Source of the DNA: Anaerococcus tetradius ATCC 35098
Lineage (GTDB): Bacteria > Bacillota > Clostridia > Tissierellales > Peptoniphilaceae
Reading direction: 5' to 3'
NCBI RefSeq assembly: GCF_000159095.1
Contig: NZ_GG666302.1
Coordinates: 2,400 to 58,427 of the forward strand
DNA length: 56,028 nucleotides
Of the stretch, positions 22,811-32,169 are shown one piece after another. Made by a program: the position numbers and the translations under genes. The notes under the pieces were generated by a model. That model had not been told where the DNA came from. It was given only the letters and a program-made list of their open reading frames with translations, and searched no databases. Position 1 is the stretch's first letter. The number at the start of each line of letters is the position of its first letter.

Positions 22811-23490
22811 TAGAAATTAAGGATTTGACCATGATTTATAAGGGACGAGCTGTCCTAGATCATGTAAATTTGAATTTAGATAAGGGGCAAATCGTAGGCC
22901 TACTTGGAGAAAATGGTTCGGGAAAGACTACCCTACTTAGGATTCTTGCAGGTCTTGAGAGAAATTATTTGGGAGAAGTTAAGATTAATGGCAAAAATCC
23001 AGGAGAAGAAACAAATAACTTTATCTCCTATCAGCCAGACCACTTGCCAATTGACCCTTCCCTAAAGATTTGTAAGCTTTCTAAATTATACAAAAATTTC
23101 TTTACGGATTTTGATGAAGGGAAATTTCTAAAGATGATAAGTGATTTTGACATAGATATGAATTTGAAAATCAAGGAATGTTCTAAGGGTATGAAGGATA
23201 AGATTCAAATAGCCCTTAGCCTATCAAGAAAAGCTATGATTTATCTTTTAGATGAGCCAATGAGTGGAATTGATCCAAAATCAAGAAAAATCATCCTTCA
23301 AACAATCATAGATAACTTTGATTACGAGGGGATATTGATAATATCAACCCACCTTATAGGAGAAATCGAAAAAGTGCTTGATAGGGCAATTTTCATAGAC
23401 CAGGCGAGAGTTTTAGTCAATGAAAGAGTAGATGACATTAGAGAAAAACAAAAGATGGGTGTCGAAGAATACTTTACGGAGGTAATTTAG
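22807..23490 (+). CDS. ABC transporter ATP-binding protein, YtrB-like
   Basis: A 227-residue nucleotide-binding subunit. Walker A is LLGENGSGKTT (about 32-42), the signature is ECSKGMKDKIQIALSLS, Walker B is MIYLLDEPMSGIDP, and the switch region STHLIGEIE. It overlaps the GntR gene by 4 bases and directly abuts the permease gene that follows (no gap). This gene order, YtrA-type regulator then ATPase then permease, is usual for efflux or envelope-stress ABC systems of Firmicutes. The substrate is unknown. Confidence 0.9.
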   Translation: MIEIKDLTMIYKGRAVLDHVNLNLDKGQIVGLLGENGSGKTTLLRILAGLERNYLGEVKINGKNPGEETNNFISYQPDHLPIDPSLKICKLSKLYKNFFTDFDEGKFLKMISDFDIDMNLKIKECSKGMKDKIQIALSLSRKAMIYLLDEPMSGIDPKSRKIILQTIIDNFDYEGILIISTHLIGEIEKVLDRAIFIDQARVLVNERVDDIREKQKMGVEEYFTEVI

Positions 23491-24264
23491 ATGAAAAACT
23501 TACTCAAACAAATATTAAAAGAAGACTTTTTTGCCATTCTACCTTGGCTTTTTATTCCTTTGATTGGAGCCTTAACGGGACTTAAACTAACCCATCTTAC
23601 GGGAATAGATGGTTTTAACATAATAACAGTTATATCTATAACAATCTTAGCTGCAGGACCTTTCATAGGCTTGATAATTCTTGTCCTAAGAGATAATGAC
23701 AGGTTCTACGGCAAATATGCTGCACTTTACTCAACCTATCCAGCAAGTACAAGAAAAATAAGCCTTGCTAGGCTACTAAATTACACGATTTTGGGAATAT
23801 TCATGAACCTTGTCTTAATGGTAAATATTTTCTTAGTAGCACCCTTAACCAACAAATGGATTAACTTTGCCGGATTTTTTAGAGAGATTAAGAATGTGCT
23901 AAGTCTTATGACTTATGACCAGTATATGGTGGCAGTCAAGGGTATATTTTCTATATTTGTCTTCGGGATAATGATTTCTCTAACTATGATGGCGGCCTTG
24001 AGTATTGGAAATTCCTATTATTTCAAAAGACTTGGCAAATGGGGGTCAACCTTCGTAGCGGTTTGTCTAGTGATAATTGAAAATTTAATACAAATAAAAT
24101 TATTTGCCCAATATTCTGTCAATGCCAGTATATATGAGGGAGCAAATGCCAGCATTAATTTCTTTGAAATGAATTATATCTTTGTTATTTTTGTAATCCT
24201 TGAGCTAGCCCTCCTATATTTTGCCACAGAATACTTCCACAAAAAGAAACTTTCTGTAGCTTAG
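23491..24264 (+). CDS. ABC transporter membrane subunit
   Basis: A 257-residue membrane protein with about six hydrophobic segments (near 17-35, 40-65, 93-115, 147-170, 183-205, 228-248). No sequence motif is recognised, but it starts at the base after the ATPase stop codon, has TACGGAGG as ribosome site, and closes the GntR-ABC operon. It is the probable translocation subunit, likely acting as a dimer with the 227-residue ATPase. Confidence 0.75.
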   Translation: MKNLLKQILKEDFFAILPWLFIPLIGALTGLKLTHLTGIDGFNIITVISITILAAGPFIGLIILVLRDNDRFYGKYAALYSTYPASTRKISLARLLNYTILGIFMNLVLMVNIFLVAPLTNKWINFAGFFREIKNVLSLMTYDQYMVAVKGIFSIFVFGIMISLTMMAALSIGNSYYFKRLGKWGSTFVAVCLVIIENLIQIKLFAQYSVNASIYEGANASINFFEMNYIFVIFVILELALLYFATEYFHKKKLSVA

Positions 24265-24271
24265 TAAATTA

Positions 24272-24302
24272 AAATCTAGGTCTAAATCGCCTAGATTTTT
24301 TT
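24272..24302 (+). terminator. Rho-independent terminator after the GntR-ABC operon
   Basis: A 9-bp stem AAATCTAGG/CCTAGATTT with a 9-base loop, running into TTTTTTT. Confidence 0.82.
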
Positions 24303-24382
24303 ATATACAAATCAGAGCTTTTAAAATAGCTAAATAAATAGTAAAGTTATCCTAAAGATTACTTATTTCTTAGGAGCTAAAA

Positions 24383-25282
24383 ATGAAAGACTTGTTATTT
24401 ATTTATAATCCAAACTCAGGCCAGCAAATTATTACTGATTATATTAGTTGGATAGTGGATTTTTTGAGTGCGAAAGGTTATCTTGTTACAAGCTATGCAA
24501 CCCAACAAGCAGGAGATGCAAGAAGACTTGTAGAAGAGCTTGGCTATAAATTTGATAGAATTATGGTTTCAGGTGGTGATGGAACTTTGGATGAAGTAAT
24601 CTCTGGAGCTCTTAAAGCTGGGATAAGCCCTAGTTTTTCATATTTGCCTACAGGATCTACTAATGACTTTGCAAGGTCTCTTGAGATTCCACTTGATATA
24701 AAAGATGCCACAGAGCTTGCTATAAGTGATAGCACAAAAGAGATAGATATAGGAAAGATAGATGATAAATACTTTGTCTATGTGGCAGCCTTTGGAACGA
24801 TTTCTGATGTTTCTTTCAATACTGACCAAGATTTGAAGAATATCTTCGGTAGGAGCGCCTATGTCTTTGAAGGCCTTAGAAAGGCCCTTCCCCTCCAATC
24901 AATGGATGCAAATCATGCCATAATAGATTTTGATGATGAAGAAATCGAAGGTGATTTTGTTCACTTTATGGTTACAAACTCCTATTCAGTAGGAGGTTTT
25001 ACCAATATAATTAGCGAAAATGTAGGTCTTGATGATGGAATATTCGAGCTAACAATGGTAAAAAAACCTAATAGCCTTTCTGATTTAAACAAAATAGTAT
25101 CAGCCCTTACCAATAGGAAGGAAAACGAGATGGTTATTTTAAGGCAGGCTTCATCATTTAGGATAAGGACGGACAAGGAAATAGCCTGGTCACTTGATGG
25201 AGATTACGGTGGTTCTAGCAAGGATGCCAAAATAGAAATTTTGAAGAAGAGAATTTGCATAAAAAATGGTCTGAAGGATTGA
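24383..25282 (+). CDS. Diacylglycerol/lipid kinase (DagK/YegS family)
   Basis: A 299-residue soluble lipid kinase. FIYNPNSGQ (4-12) is the nucleotide-binding start, SGGDGTLDEV (about 62-72) the DAGK catalytic-domain signature, and PTGSTNDFARSL (about 91-102) the next conserved block. The C-terminal beta domain ends with a LDGDYGG-type motif (WSLDGDYGG, residues about 271-279). Members phosphorylate diacylglycerol or related lipids, recycling the diacylglycerol released during lipoteichoic acid synthesis in Bacillus (DgkB). This fits the glycolipid-synthesis genes at 12-15 kb. TTAGGAGC precedes the ATG. It is monocistronic, between a terminator and the carD promoter. Confidence 0.88.
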   Translation: MKDLLFIYNPNSGQQIITDYISWIVDFLSAKGYLVTSYATQQAGDARRLVEELGYKFDRIMVSGGDGTLDEVISGALKAGISPSFSYLPTGSTNDFARSLEIPLDIKDATELAISDSTKEIDIGKIDDKYFVYVAAFGTISDVSFNTDQDLKNIFGRSAYVFEGLRKALPLQSMDANHAIIDFDDEEIEGDFVHFMVTNSYSVGGFTNIISENVGLDDGIFELTMVKKPNSLSDLNKIVSALTNRKENEMVILRQASSFRIRTDKEIAWSLDGDYGGSSKDAKIEILKKRICIKNGLKD

Positions 25283-25320
25283 AATTATTACTAGATTGTG
25301 ATATACTGTTCAGTCTGCCA

Positions 25321-25349
25321 TTTACTAAATTTACCAAATAGGTTATAAT
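25321..25349 (+). promoter_or_regulatory. Promoter of the carD-gpmA operon
   Basis: TTTACT (25321-25326), 17-base spacer, perfect TATAAT (25344-25349). CarD is encoded 26 bases downstream, with CTAGGAGG before its ATG. Confidence 0.75.
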
Positions 25350-25374
25350 ATAATAGAGAACCTAGGAGGTAAAA

Positions 25375-25854
25375 ATGTTTAAAATCGGCGATAAGATTGT
25401 ATATCCTATGCATGGTGCAGGAATCATTGATTCGATAGAGAAAAAGGAATTTTTGGGAGAGGAAAAAGATTATTTCATCCTAAAGATGCCAATAGGGGAT
25501 ATGGATATATCAATCCCTACAAATAAAATCAATGACATGAACATCAGAGATGTTATAAGTAAAGAAGAGGGAGATAGGGTACTTAAAATTCTTGACGATG
25601 AACCAAGTGATATGAGTAGCAATTGGACAGTAAGATACAGACAAAATCAAGAAATCCTAAAGACAGGCGACATATTTGAGATTGCTAAAATGGTTAGAAA
25701 CTTAGCTATTTTGGACAAGGATAAGGGACTTTCTACCACTGAAAAGAAACTTTTAAATAGGTCAAGAAGAATTCTCGCAAGCGAATTAGTAATGGCAGGT
25801 TCTCTAGAAAAAGAAGAAGCGGAAAAAATGATTGATGAGTCCATAGGACTCTAA
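25375..25854 (+). CDS. CarD family transcriptional regulator
   Basis: A 159-residue protein. Residues 1-60 form the CarD/CdnL RNA-polymerase interaction domain (IGDKIVYPMHGAGIIDSIE, then ILKMPIGDMDISIP), and the rest is a helical DNA-binding domain ending MAGSLEKEEAEKMIDE. By family knowledge CarD proteins bind the RNA polymerase beta subunit and stabilise open promoter complexes, often at rRNA promoters. It is the first gene of a seven-gene operon extending to gpmA. CTAGGAGG sits before the ATG. The carD, PIN/TRAM, ispD, ispF order is common in Firmicutes. Confidence 0.93.
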   Translation: MFKIGDKIVYPMHGAGIIDSIEKKEFLGEEKDYFILKMPIGDMDISIPTNKINDMNIRDVISKEEGDRVLKILDDEPSDMSSNWTVRYRQNQEILKTGDIFEIAKMVRNLAILDKDKGLSTTEKKLLNRSRRILASELVMAGSLEKEEAEKMIDESIGL

Positions 25855-25864
25855 GGAGAAATAA

Positions 25865-26968
25865 ATGAAAAGAATAATTCGATTAGTGCTTTCAATAATC
25901 GGAGCTGTTCTTGGCATAGTGATTTTAAGACTTGTTAATGCCGGCACGGATTTTTTACCAGGCGCCGGCTTTGCTATAATCTTTGCTCATATTGCAGCAG
26001 CTTTATTGGGAGCATTAGTTTTTTACATGTTAACTGATAGGTTTTCTGATAAGTTTTCGGAAGGTTTTAACTTATTTGAAGACAATTTAAAAAAACTTCC
26101 AGCTAATAAGCTTATTGTTGGTATATTAGGTGCCATCTTAGGATTTTTGATAGCAGCTTTGGTAACCAGACCCCTAACCGAACTAACCATTCCTTATGTA
26201 GGAAATTTAATTTTTGTGCTATTATCTATTTTATTATATATCGGGCTAGGCTATATGGGTTGGAGAGTTGCATCTAATAATGCAGAGGACATCCTCGGTA
26301 TATTCCAGAGAAAAGAAACTAAGGATTTGAAAGAAACTAGGGGCTTTATCTTTGATAGAAACAAGCACAGTGCTACTCCTAAAATCTTAGATACTTCTGT
26401 AATAATAGATGGAAGAATTTTAGATATTATAGAAACAGACTTCATAGAAGGAGAACTTGTGGTAAGCGAGTTTGTCCTTGAAGAGCTCCAACATATAGCA
26501 GATTCTCCTGATGACCTAAAAAGAGAAAGGGGCAGGAGGGGCCTTGATATAATCAACAAGATTAAAGAAAATAAGAAAATCAAGCTAAAGGTTATAAACA
26601 AGGACTATAAGGACATAAAGGAAGTTGATTCTAAGCTATTAAAGCTTGCTATTGACTTGAATGGTAAGATTTTTACTAATGATTATAACTTAAATAAGGT
26701 TGCAGATGTCCAAGGAATACCAATCCTAAACATAAATGACCTTGCCAACGCCTTAAAGCCTGTGGTTATACCAGGTGAGATGATGAGAGTTGATGTCATC
26801 AAGGAAGGTAAGGGCAAAAATCAAGGTGTAGCTTATCTAGAAGATGGAACTATGGTTGTAGTAGAAGATGGTGTGAAATATATTGATCAAACAATAGATG
26901 CGACTGTTACATCAGTGCTTCAAACATCAGCCGGAAGAATGATATTTGTAAGGCATAAGAATGATTGA
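25865..26968 (+). CDS. PIN/TRAM domain integral membrane protein (YacL-like)
   Basis: A 367-residue protein with four N-terminal membrane helices (about 5-22, 33-55, 79-99, 108-132), a cytoplasmic PIN nuclease domain (about 174-295) and a C-terminal TRAM domain (about 300-365). The PIN acidic residues are seen in ILDTSVIIDGR, VLEELQ and FTNDYNLNKVA. YacL-type proteins sit between carD and ispD in many Firmicutes. The RNA target is unknown. It begins 10 bases after carD with AAGGAGAAATAA as ribosome site, and its last 8 bases overlap ispD. Confidence 0.92.
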   Translation: MKRIIRLVLSIIGAVLGIVILRLVNAGTDFLPGAGFAIIFAHIAAALLGALVFYMLTDRFSDKFSEGFNLFEDNLKKLPANKLIVGILGAILGFLIAALVTRPLTELTIPYVGNLIFVLLSILLYIGLGYMGWRVASNNAEDILGIFQRKETKDLKETRGFIFDRNKHSATPKILDTSVIIDGRILDIIETDFIEGELVVSEFVLEELQHIADSPDDLKRERGRRGLDIINKIKENKKIKLKVINKDYKDIKEVDSKLLKLAIDLNGKIFTNDYNLNKVADVQGIPILNINDLANALKPVVIPGEMMRVDVIKEGKGKNQGVAYLEDGTMVVVEDGVKYIDQTIDATVTSVLQTSAGRMIFVRHKND

Positions 26969-27665
26969 TGGAAAGTTTTTATCCTGCATAGTAACAGCAG
27001 CAGGATCAGGTCAAAGGATGAAATCTAAGATTAACAAACCCTACATAGAAGTAGGGGGAAGGAGAATATTGGAAATCACCCTAGATACCATAACAAATAT
27101 AGATTTAATTGATGAGATTATACTTGTCATCAGAAAAGACGATAGTCTGTTAGTAGAAGAGCTTCTAAAGAAGTATTATAAGAATATTCGCTATGTATAT
27201 GGCAAAAATACTAGGGAACTTTCGACCTTTGAGGGTCTAAAGGCCCTAGATCCTAGCTGTGATTTGGTCTTAACCCATGATGGGGTAAGACCTTTTGCAA
27301 GCCCTGAACTTTTTCTTAAAACCATAGCATCCCTCAGGGATAATAAGGCTGTAATTACTGCAACCAAGTCTAAGGATACAGTAAAAATCGTAGATGAGAA
27401 TATGTATGTAGACTTTACCCCAAACAGGGATTATGTTTATAACATCCAAACCCCACAAGCTTTTGATAAGAAGCTAATATTTTCCATGTATGAAAAATAT
27501 CTAGAAAGTGAGTTTAAGGTTACAGACGATTCCCAACTTTTCGAATTTTTCGATAGGGACGAAAGGGTCAAGGTTGTCCATGGCGAGTATTCAAATATTA
27601 AAATAACAACCCAAGAAGATATAATTTTTGCAAATGCATATCTTCAGAGGAAAAAGGACGTATAA
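26961..27665 (+). CDS. ispD: 2-C-methyl-D-erythritol 4-phosphate cytidylyltransferase
   Basis: A 234-residue enzyme of the MEP isoprenoid pathway: MEP plus CTP gives CDP-methylerythritol. VTAAGSGQRMKSKINKPY (about 11-28) holds the nucleotide-binding glycine loop and the conserved Arg and Lys. THDGVRPF (about 104-111) and IQTPQAFD follow, and the C-terminal half has TDDSQLFE. Length and motifs are standard. Its start overlaps the PIN/TRAM gene by 8 bases and its stop shares one base with the ispF start, showing tight coupling of the two MEP steps. Confidence 0.96.
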   Translation: MIDGKFLSCIVTAAGSGQRMKSKINKPYIEVGGRRILEITLDTITNIDLIDEIILVIRKDDSLLVEELLKKYYKNIRYVYGKNTRELSTFEGLKALDPSCDLVLTHDGVRPFASPELFLKTIASLRDNKAVITATKSKDTVKIVDENMYVDFTPNRDYVYNIQTPQAFDKKLIFSMYEKYLESEFKVTDDSQLFEFFDRDERVKVVHGEYSNIKITTQEDIIFANAYLQRKKDV

Positions 27666-28141
27666 TGAGAATTGGAATTGGTTATGATGTTCACAAATTA
27701 GTTGAAGGAAGAGATTTGTATTTGGGAGGAGTTAAGTTTGATTACGAACTAGGCCTTTTGGGCCATTCAGACGCAGACGTCCTAACCCATGCAATAATGG
27801 ATGCTATACTTGGAGCCTTGGCTAAGCCTGATATTGGAAATTTGTTTCCAGATACAGACCCAGCCTATAAGGATATATACTCCATAAATCTTCTAGATAT
27901 GGTTGTAGCTCTAATGCAAGAAGAAGGCTACGAGATTGGAAATCTCGATACGGTAATTATTTGTGAAATGCCAAAAATATCCCCACTTAGAGAAGAAATA
28001 AGGAAACTTTTGGCTAAACATCTCAAATGTGATATAGAAAATATAAGTGTTAAGGCTTCTACTAGTGAAAAACTAGGTTTTACCGGTAGGGGTGAAGGGA
28101 TAGAAGCTCGCGCAGTAGTTCTTTTAGAAAGAAGGAAATAA
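27665..28141 (+). CDS. ispF: 2-C-methyl-D-erythritol 2,4-cyclodiphosphate synthase
   Basis: A 158-residue enzyme catalysing ring closure to methylerythritol cyclodiphosphate. The zinc site is D8-V-H10 in GIGYDVH and H42 in [22 protein letters not shown] (about 56-66) and [19 protein letters not shown] (about 131-149) complete the active site between trimer subunits. IspE, which acts between IspD and IspF, is not in the window. It overlaps ispD by one base, and its stop overlaps the metK start by one base. Confidence 0.97.
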   Translation: MRIGIGYDVHKLVEGRDLYLGGVKFDYELGLLGHSDADVLTHAIMDAILGALAKPDIGNLFPDTDPAYKDIYSINLLDMVVALMQEEGYEIGNLDTVIICEMPKISPLREEIRKLLAKHLKCDIENISVKASTSEKLGFTGRGEGIEARAVVLLERRK

Positions 28142-29310
28142 TGAAAAAATTAATAACAAGCGAATCAGTAACAGAAGGACATCCAGATAAGGTATGCGAT
28201 CAGATCTCTGATGCAATCCTTGATGAATGTCTAAGTCAAGATAAGGATTCAAGAGTTGCCTGCGAGACTGTAACAACAACAGGTCTTGTCCTAGTAGTAG
28301 GGGAAATATCTACACAAGCTTATGCTCCAATAGAGGCCATAGTAAGAGATACTATCAAAGAAATCGGCTACGATGATCCAAGCCTAGGTTTTGATTATTC
28401 AAATGTAGCAGTTCTAACATCCCTCATAGAGCAATCAGCAGATATAGCCCAAGGCGTAGATTCTGCCCAAGATTATCAAAATAGCCATGATGACTATGAC
28501 AAAATTGGAGCTGGAGATCAGGGTATGGTATTTGGCTATGCCGATGATGAGAGTGATGAATACTTACCTCTATCAGTTGTCTATGCCCAAAAACTTTCCC
28601 AAAGACTAAGTAAGGTTAGACGTGATGGGGTTTTATCCTACCTAAGACCAGATGGAAAGAGCCAAGTAACCGTAGAATATGATGATGGAGTCCTAAAAAG
28701 AATAGACTCCATAGTAATATCTGCCCAACACAGCCCTGATGTATCTTTAGAAAAAATCAGAGAAGATATAATCAGAGAAGTAATTGATAAGGTAATTGAC
28801 GCAAATCTCATGGATTGTAATACAAAAATCTATGTAAATCCAACAGGTAAGTTTGTAATAGGCGGACCTAAGGGAGATAGCGGTCTTACTGGAAGGAAGA
28901 TAATAGTAGACTCTTACGGTGGATATTCTAAATCTGGTGGTGGAGCTTTTTCTGGAAAGGATCCTACAAAGGTAGATAGATCTGCAGCCTACATGGCAAG
29001 ATATGCTGCCAAAAACATGGTTGCAGCAGGCCTTGCCAAGAAATTAGAAATAGGCCTATCCTATGCAATAGGAGTTGCAAGACCACTTTCTATTTATGTA
29101 GATAGCTTTGGAACAGGAAAGTATGATGATGAAAAACTCCTTGAAATAGTTAAGGAGAACTTCGACTTTAGACCTCAAGCTATAATAGACAAGCTTGATT
29201 TAAAAAGACCAATTTATAAAAAGACTGCAGCCTTTGGACATTTCGGAAGAAATGACAAAGACTTTACTTGGGAAAGTCTAGATAAAGTGAATGATTTGAA
29301 AAAATACTAG
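28141..29310 (+). CDS. metK: S-adenosylmethionine synthetase
   Basis: A 389-residue enzyme joining methionine and ATP to S-adenosylmethionine. It begins with [20 protein letters not shown] (residues 7-26), contains [12 protein letters not shown] (about 122-133), [14 protein letters not shown] (about 240-253) and [16 protein letters not shown] (about 262-277), all signatures of MetK. The length is typical. The ATG overlaps the ispF stop, with AGAAAGAAGG as ribosome site. It is co-transcribed with isoprenoid and mreB genes; no SAM riboswitch is seen upstream, which fits an internal operon position. Confidence 0.97.
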   Translation: MKKLITSESVTEGHPDKVCDQISDAILDECLSQDKDSRVACETVTTTGLVLVVGEISTQAYAPIEAIVRDTIKEIGYDDPSLGFDYSNVAVLTSLIEQSADIAQGVDSAQDYQNSHDDYDKIGAGDQGMVFGYADDESDEYLPLSVVYAQKLSQRLSKVRRDGVLSYLRPDGKSQVTVEYDDGVLKRIDSIVISAQHSPDVSLEKIREDIIREVIDKVIDANLMDCNTKIYVNPTGKFVIGGPKGDSGLTGRKIIVDSYGGYSKSGGGAFSGKDPTKVDRSAAYMARYAAKNMVAAGLAKKLEIGLSYAIGVARPLSIYVDSFGTGKYDDEKLLEIVKENFDFRPQAIIDKLDLKRPIYKKTAAFGHFGRNDKDFTWESLDKVNDLKKY

Positions 29311-29318
29311 GAGATAAT

Positions 29319-30368
29319 ATGGCAAGACTAAGAAGAGCTATTGCGATAGACTTGGGAACATCGTCAGTTTTAGTATATGTATTGGGCAAGGGAATAGTCT
29401 TAGAAGAGCCTTCTGTTATAGCGATAGATGTACTTACTGATGAAATCCTCGCTGTAGGAAGTGAAGCAAAAAAGCTTATAGGAAGAGCGCCGGGCAATAT
29501 CAAGGCAATCATGCCTATCAAAGATGGAGTTATATCCGATTTTAAAGCGACAGAAAGAATGCTCAAATACTTCCTCGATAAGGCAGTGAAAAAAGCCTTG
29601 CTAAAACCAGACCTTCTTATATGCGTACCATCAAGGTCTACTCAAGTAGAAAAAAGAGCAGTCCTTCAAGCCAGCGATAATGCAGGTAGTCATAGGACTT
29701 ATCTAATAGAAGAGCCCCTAGCAGCTGCTCTTGGTGCAGGATGTGATATAACTGATGTGGGAGGAAGCCTAGTAATTGATATAGGTGGAGGAACAAGCGA
29801 CATAGCAGTTATTTCTATGGGCCAAGTTGTGGCAAGTAAGTCCGTTGATTCTGCAGGAACTTCCTTCGATAGGAAAATTAAAGATTATATTAGACAAAGA
29901 TATGGTATATTAATAGGGGATACCAAATCAGAAGAAATCAAAATCGAAGCGGGACTAGCTGACCTTGAACAATCTCTAGAAGTTACAGGAAGAGCTATAA
30001 CAAGTGGCCTACCTCAAAAAATATACCTACCTGTGGCAGAAATTTACGATTGTATAAGAAGTGAGATTGATTTAATTGTTGATGGAGTGAAGAAAGTCTT
30101 AGAAGTAACACCACCAGAGCTTGCCTCTGACATTTACGATAGGCAAATAATCCTAACAGGAGGAGCAGCAAATACTTTAGGCCTAAAAGATAGGCTTAGG
30201 GAAAAGCTTCAAATAGAAGTTAAAATAGCTGACAATCCTAGTGAATGCGTAATAATTGGAAGCTCCAAAGCCCTTAACTGGATGGACTCCCTAGACGAAG
30301 AAAGAAATAATGCTTTAAAAAGTAAGCAAAAAGAGTTAGAAATGGATGAAAAATTAAGGAGAAGATAA
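29319..30368 (+). CDS. mreB: MreB-family actin-like protein
   Basis: A 349-residue actin fold ATPase. [14 protein letters not shown] (8-21) is phosphate loop 1, [16 protein letters not shown] (about 152-167) phosphate loop 2, and [16 protein letters not shown] (about 275-290) the adenosine loop. [12 protein letters not shown] lies between. The first loop has TSSVLV where rod-shaped species usually have T.NTLV. MreB filaments guide lateral wall synthesis with MreC, MreD and RodA, but none of these adjoins here; the gene sits between metK and gpmA. It could be Mbl- or MreBH-like. The ribosome site is AGGAGATAAT. Its stop overlaps the gpmA start. Confidence 0.9.
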   Translation: MARLRRAIAIDLGTSSVLVYVLGKGIVLEEPSVIAIDVLTDEILAVGSEAKKLIGRAPGNIKAIMPIKDGVISDFKATERMLKYFLDKAVKKALLKPDLLICVPSRSTQVEKRAVLQASDNAGSHRTYLIEEPLAAALGAGCDITDVGGSLVIDIGGGTSDIAVISMGQVVASKSVDSAGTSFDRKIKDYIRQRYGILIGDTKSEEIKIEAGLADLEQSLEVTGRAITSGLPQKIYLPVAEIYDCIRSEIDLIVDGVKKVLEVTPPELASDIYDRQIILTGGAANTLGLKDRLREKLQIEVKIADNPSECVIIGSSKALNWMDSLDEERNNALKSKQKELEMDEKLRRR

Positions 30369-31057
30369 TGACAAAGAAATTAGTTCTAGTAAGACATGGC
30401 CAAAGTGAATGGAACCTTGCCAACAAATTTACAGGCTGGGTTGACGTTAACCTATCTCAAAAAGGGGAAGAAGAAGCAAAAGAAGCTGGAAGAAAAATCA
30501 AAGAAGCAGGAATAATGTTTGATCACGCTCACACATCAGTCCTAACAAGAGCAATCAAAACATGTAACTTTGCCCTAGAATATTCAGGACAAATGTTTGT
30601 TCCAGTAGAAAAATCTTGGAGACTTAACGAAAGACACTATGGTGCTCTACAAGGCCTAAACAAGGCAGAAACAGCAGAAAAATATGGGGATGAACAAGTT
30701 CATATTTGGAGAAGAAGCTATGATACACTTCCACCAGAACTAAGTGATGAAGAAGCTAAAAAACAAAAAGAGCTTCCAATGTTCAAACACCTACCAGCTG
30801 ATGTAGTTCCAAGAGCAGAAAACTTAAAGGTAACCCTCGAAAGAGTTCTTCCTTATTACTTCGACCATATTGCTCCACAACTTCTAGATGGAGAAACAGT
30901 CCTAGTAGCAGCTCATGGTAACAGCCTTAGAGCCCTAGCAAAACATCTAGAGAAAATCTCAGATGATGACATCATGGGCCTAGAAATTCCTACTGGTCAA
31001 CCTCTAGTTTACGAACTAGATGACGAACTTAACGTAGTGAAAAAATATTATCTATAA
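30368..31057 (+). CDS. gpmA: 2,3-bisphosphoglycerate-dependent phosphoglycerate mutase
   Basis: A 229-residue glycolytic enzyme converting 3- to 2-phosphoglycerate. [18 protein letters not shown] (7-24) contains the catalytic His10 region, ERHYGALQG (about 87-95) the acid/base Glu, and [10 protein letters not shown] (about 180-189) the second His. It overlaps mreB by one base and ends the carD operon at a strong terminator. Codons look like those of a well-expressed gene. Confidence 0.97.
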   Translation: MTKKLVLVRHGQSEWNLANKFTGWVDVNLSQKGEEEAKEAGRKIKEAGIMFDHAHTSVLTRAIKTCNFALEYSGQMFVPVEKSWRLNERHYGALQGLNKAETAEKYGDEQVHIWRRSYDTLPPELSDEEAKKQKELPMFKHLPADVVPRAENLKVTLERVLPYYFDHIAPQLLDGETVLVAAHGNSLRALAKHLEKISDDDIMGLEIPTGQPLVYELDDELNVVKKYYL

Positions 31058-31063
31058 AACATG

Positions 31064-31087
31064 GAGCCTTCAGGGGCTCTTTTTTTT
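31064..31087 (+). terminator. Rho-independent terminator after gpmA
   Basis: GAGCC-TTCAGG-GGCTC stem-loop directly followed by eight T residues. Confidence 0.85.
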
Positions 31088-31183
31088 GAGAAGATATAAG
31101 CTATCTTTATGCTAATCCCCCTTAGGCTATTAATCATTAACTAGCTATTAATGATACAAGGAAGATATTGCTAATGCTTTATT

Positions 31184-31212
31184 TTGCAGGCTTATTATAT
31201 ATAGGGTAAAAT
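31184..31212 (+). promoter_or_regulatory. Promoter of the orphan response-regulator gene
   Basis: TTGCAG (31184-31189), 17-base spacer, TAAAAT (31207-31212). The 31088-31183 stretch before it holds no gene; it contains ATTAATCATTAA and ATTAATGAT, a loose AT-rich inverted pairing. Confidence 0.65.
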
Positions 31213-31277
31213 GAAATAGACGGGATATTTGTCCACATTACATAATTAAGGGCTTGTTCCTTAGAATAGGAGGAATA

Positions 31278-31937
31278 ATGAGGATTCTGTCTGTAGAAAA
31301 TGAAAATGGGGTATCCTCACTTATCAATACTCGTTTTAACAAAAACGAGGTTCTTGTAGAAAGGATAGATTCCATTAATGATCTCTTGTTTAGAGACCTA
31401 AAGGGCGTTGACCTAATTTTGGTAGACATGACTCACAATAAGTGCATTCAGGTTATTCAATTTATTAAACAAAAGACCAAAATTCCTGTTATCTATCTTA
31501 CAGAAAGGTATAAGAAAAATCCTTACGAGCAAGAGATAGATGATAAGGACTTTGTAATCCATTCTCTAACTAGAGAAGAGTTTATAAAGGATATATTTAG
31601 AAAGGTTGAAGAGCTAAAAGAGGCTAATATCGTAAGCTTGGGCATATGTAGCTTAGAAGAGGATAATGGAATCTTTAGGATAGGAAACGATATCTTAGAT
31701 CTTACTAGAAGCGAGATTGCTATTTGCTCTATTCTTATTAAAAATATGGGTAGGGTCTTATCTAGAGAAGACATAGTTAATGATATGTGCGCTAAAGGCT
31801 TTGATACAACCGAAAGGTCTGTAAGAGAATACATAAGAAAGATAAGAAGTCAATTCAAAAAAGCAAAAATTAACCCAATAAAGACCATTAATAAAAAGGG
31901 CTATATGTGGATCTTAAATAAGTGTGAAAACGAATAG
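31278..31937 (+). CDS. Orphan OmpR-type response regulator with degenerate receiver
   Basis: A 219-residue protein. Residues 1-115 are receiver-like: ILSVENENG stands where the acidic pair is normally DD, Asp53 in LILVDMTHN is a candidate phospho-acceptor, a Thr is kept in VIYLTER, and the conserved lysine of the K-P motif is missing (VIHSLTREEF). Residues about 125-219 are a winged-helix DNA-binding domain of the OmpR/PhoB type (LTRSEIAICSILI, SVREYIRKIRSQF, TINKKGYMW). No histidine kinase is adjacent, so this may be a phosphorylation-independent regulator. ATG 31278 is chosen for its TAGGAGGAATA site; an in-frame TTG at 31254 has none. The target is unknown; the next gene, ribU, has its own promoter and riboswitch. 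Confidence 0.82.
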   Translation: MRILSVENENGVSSLINTRFNKNEVLVERIDSINDLLFRDLKGVDLILVDMTHNKCIQVIQFIKQKTKIPVIYLTERYKKNPYEQEIDDKDFVIHSLTREEFIKDIFRKVEELKEANIVSLGICSLEEDNGIFRIGNDILDLTRSEIAICSILIKNMGRVLSREDIVNDMCAKGFDTTERSVREYIRKIRSQFKKAKINPIKTINKKGYMWILNKCENE

Positions 31938-31946
31938 CAAATTTTC

Positions 31947-31975
31947 TTGAAATTATTTTAAGCATATGGTATGAT
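31947..31975 (+). promoter_or_regulatory. Promoter of the ribU transcript
   Basis: TTGAAA (31947-31952), exactly 17 bases, TATGAT (31970-31975), upstream of the FMN riboswitch. Confidence 0.75.
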
Positions 31976-32013
31976 GGTTTTAACAAAAACTAAACAAAAG
32001 TCGCAAAAGCGAC

Positions 32014-32169
32014 ATCTTCAGGGAAAGGTGTGATTCCTTAACCGGCGGTATAGTCCGCGAGTCGAATGACTGAATTGGTGAGATTCCAATACCGACAGTA
32101 TAGTCTGGATGAAAGAAGATTATAATAATCTGCTTTTTTTGCCCTGATCTTGGGCATTTTTTATTGCCC
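32014..32169 (+). promoter_or_regulatory. FMN riboswitch (RFN element) with expression platform
   Basis: The aptamer (32014-32120) carries CTTCAGGGAAAGG, ATTCCTTAACCGGCGGTA, AGTCCGCGAG, TTGGTGAGATTCC, ACCGACAGTATAGTCTGGAT and AAGAAGAT; P1 is ATCTTC with GAAGAT. Downstream, AGATTA/TAATCT (32117-32131) plus seven T is one weak terminator-like hairpin overlapping P1. A second is TGCCC (32140-32144) with GGGCA (32152-32156) plus six T. A third segment TGCCC (32165-32169), just before the ribosome site, can compete for GGGCA. A 5-bp GTCGC-AAAA-GCGAC hairpin precedes the aptamer (32000-32013). Confidence 0.93.
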
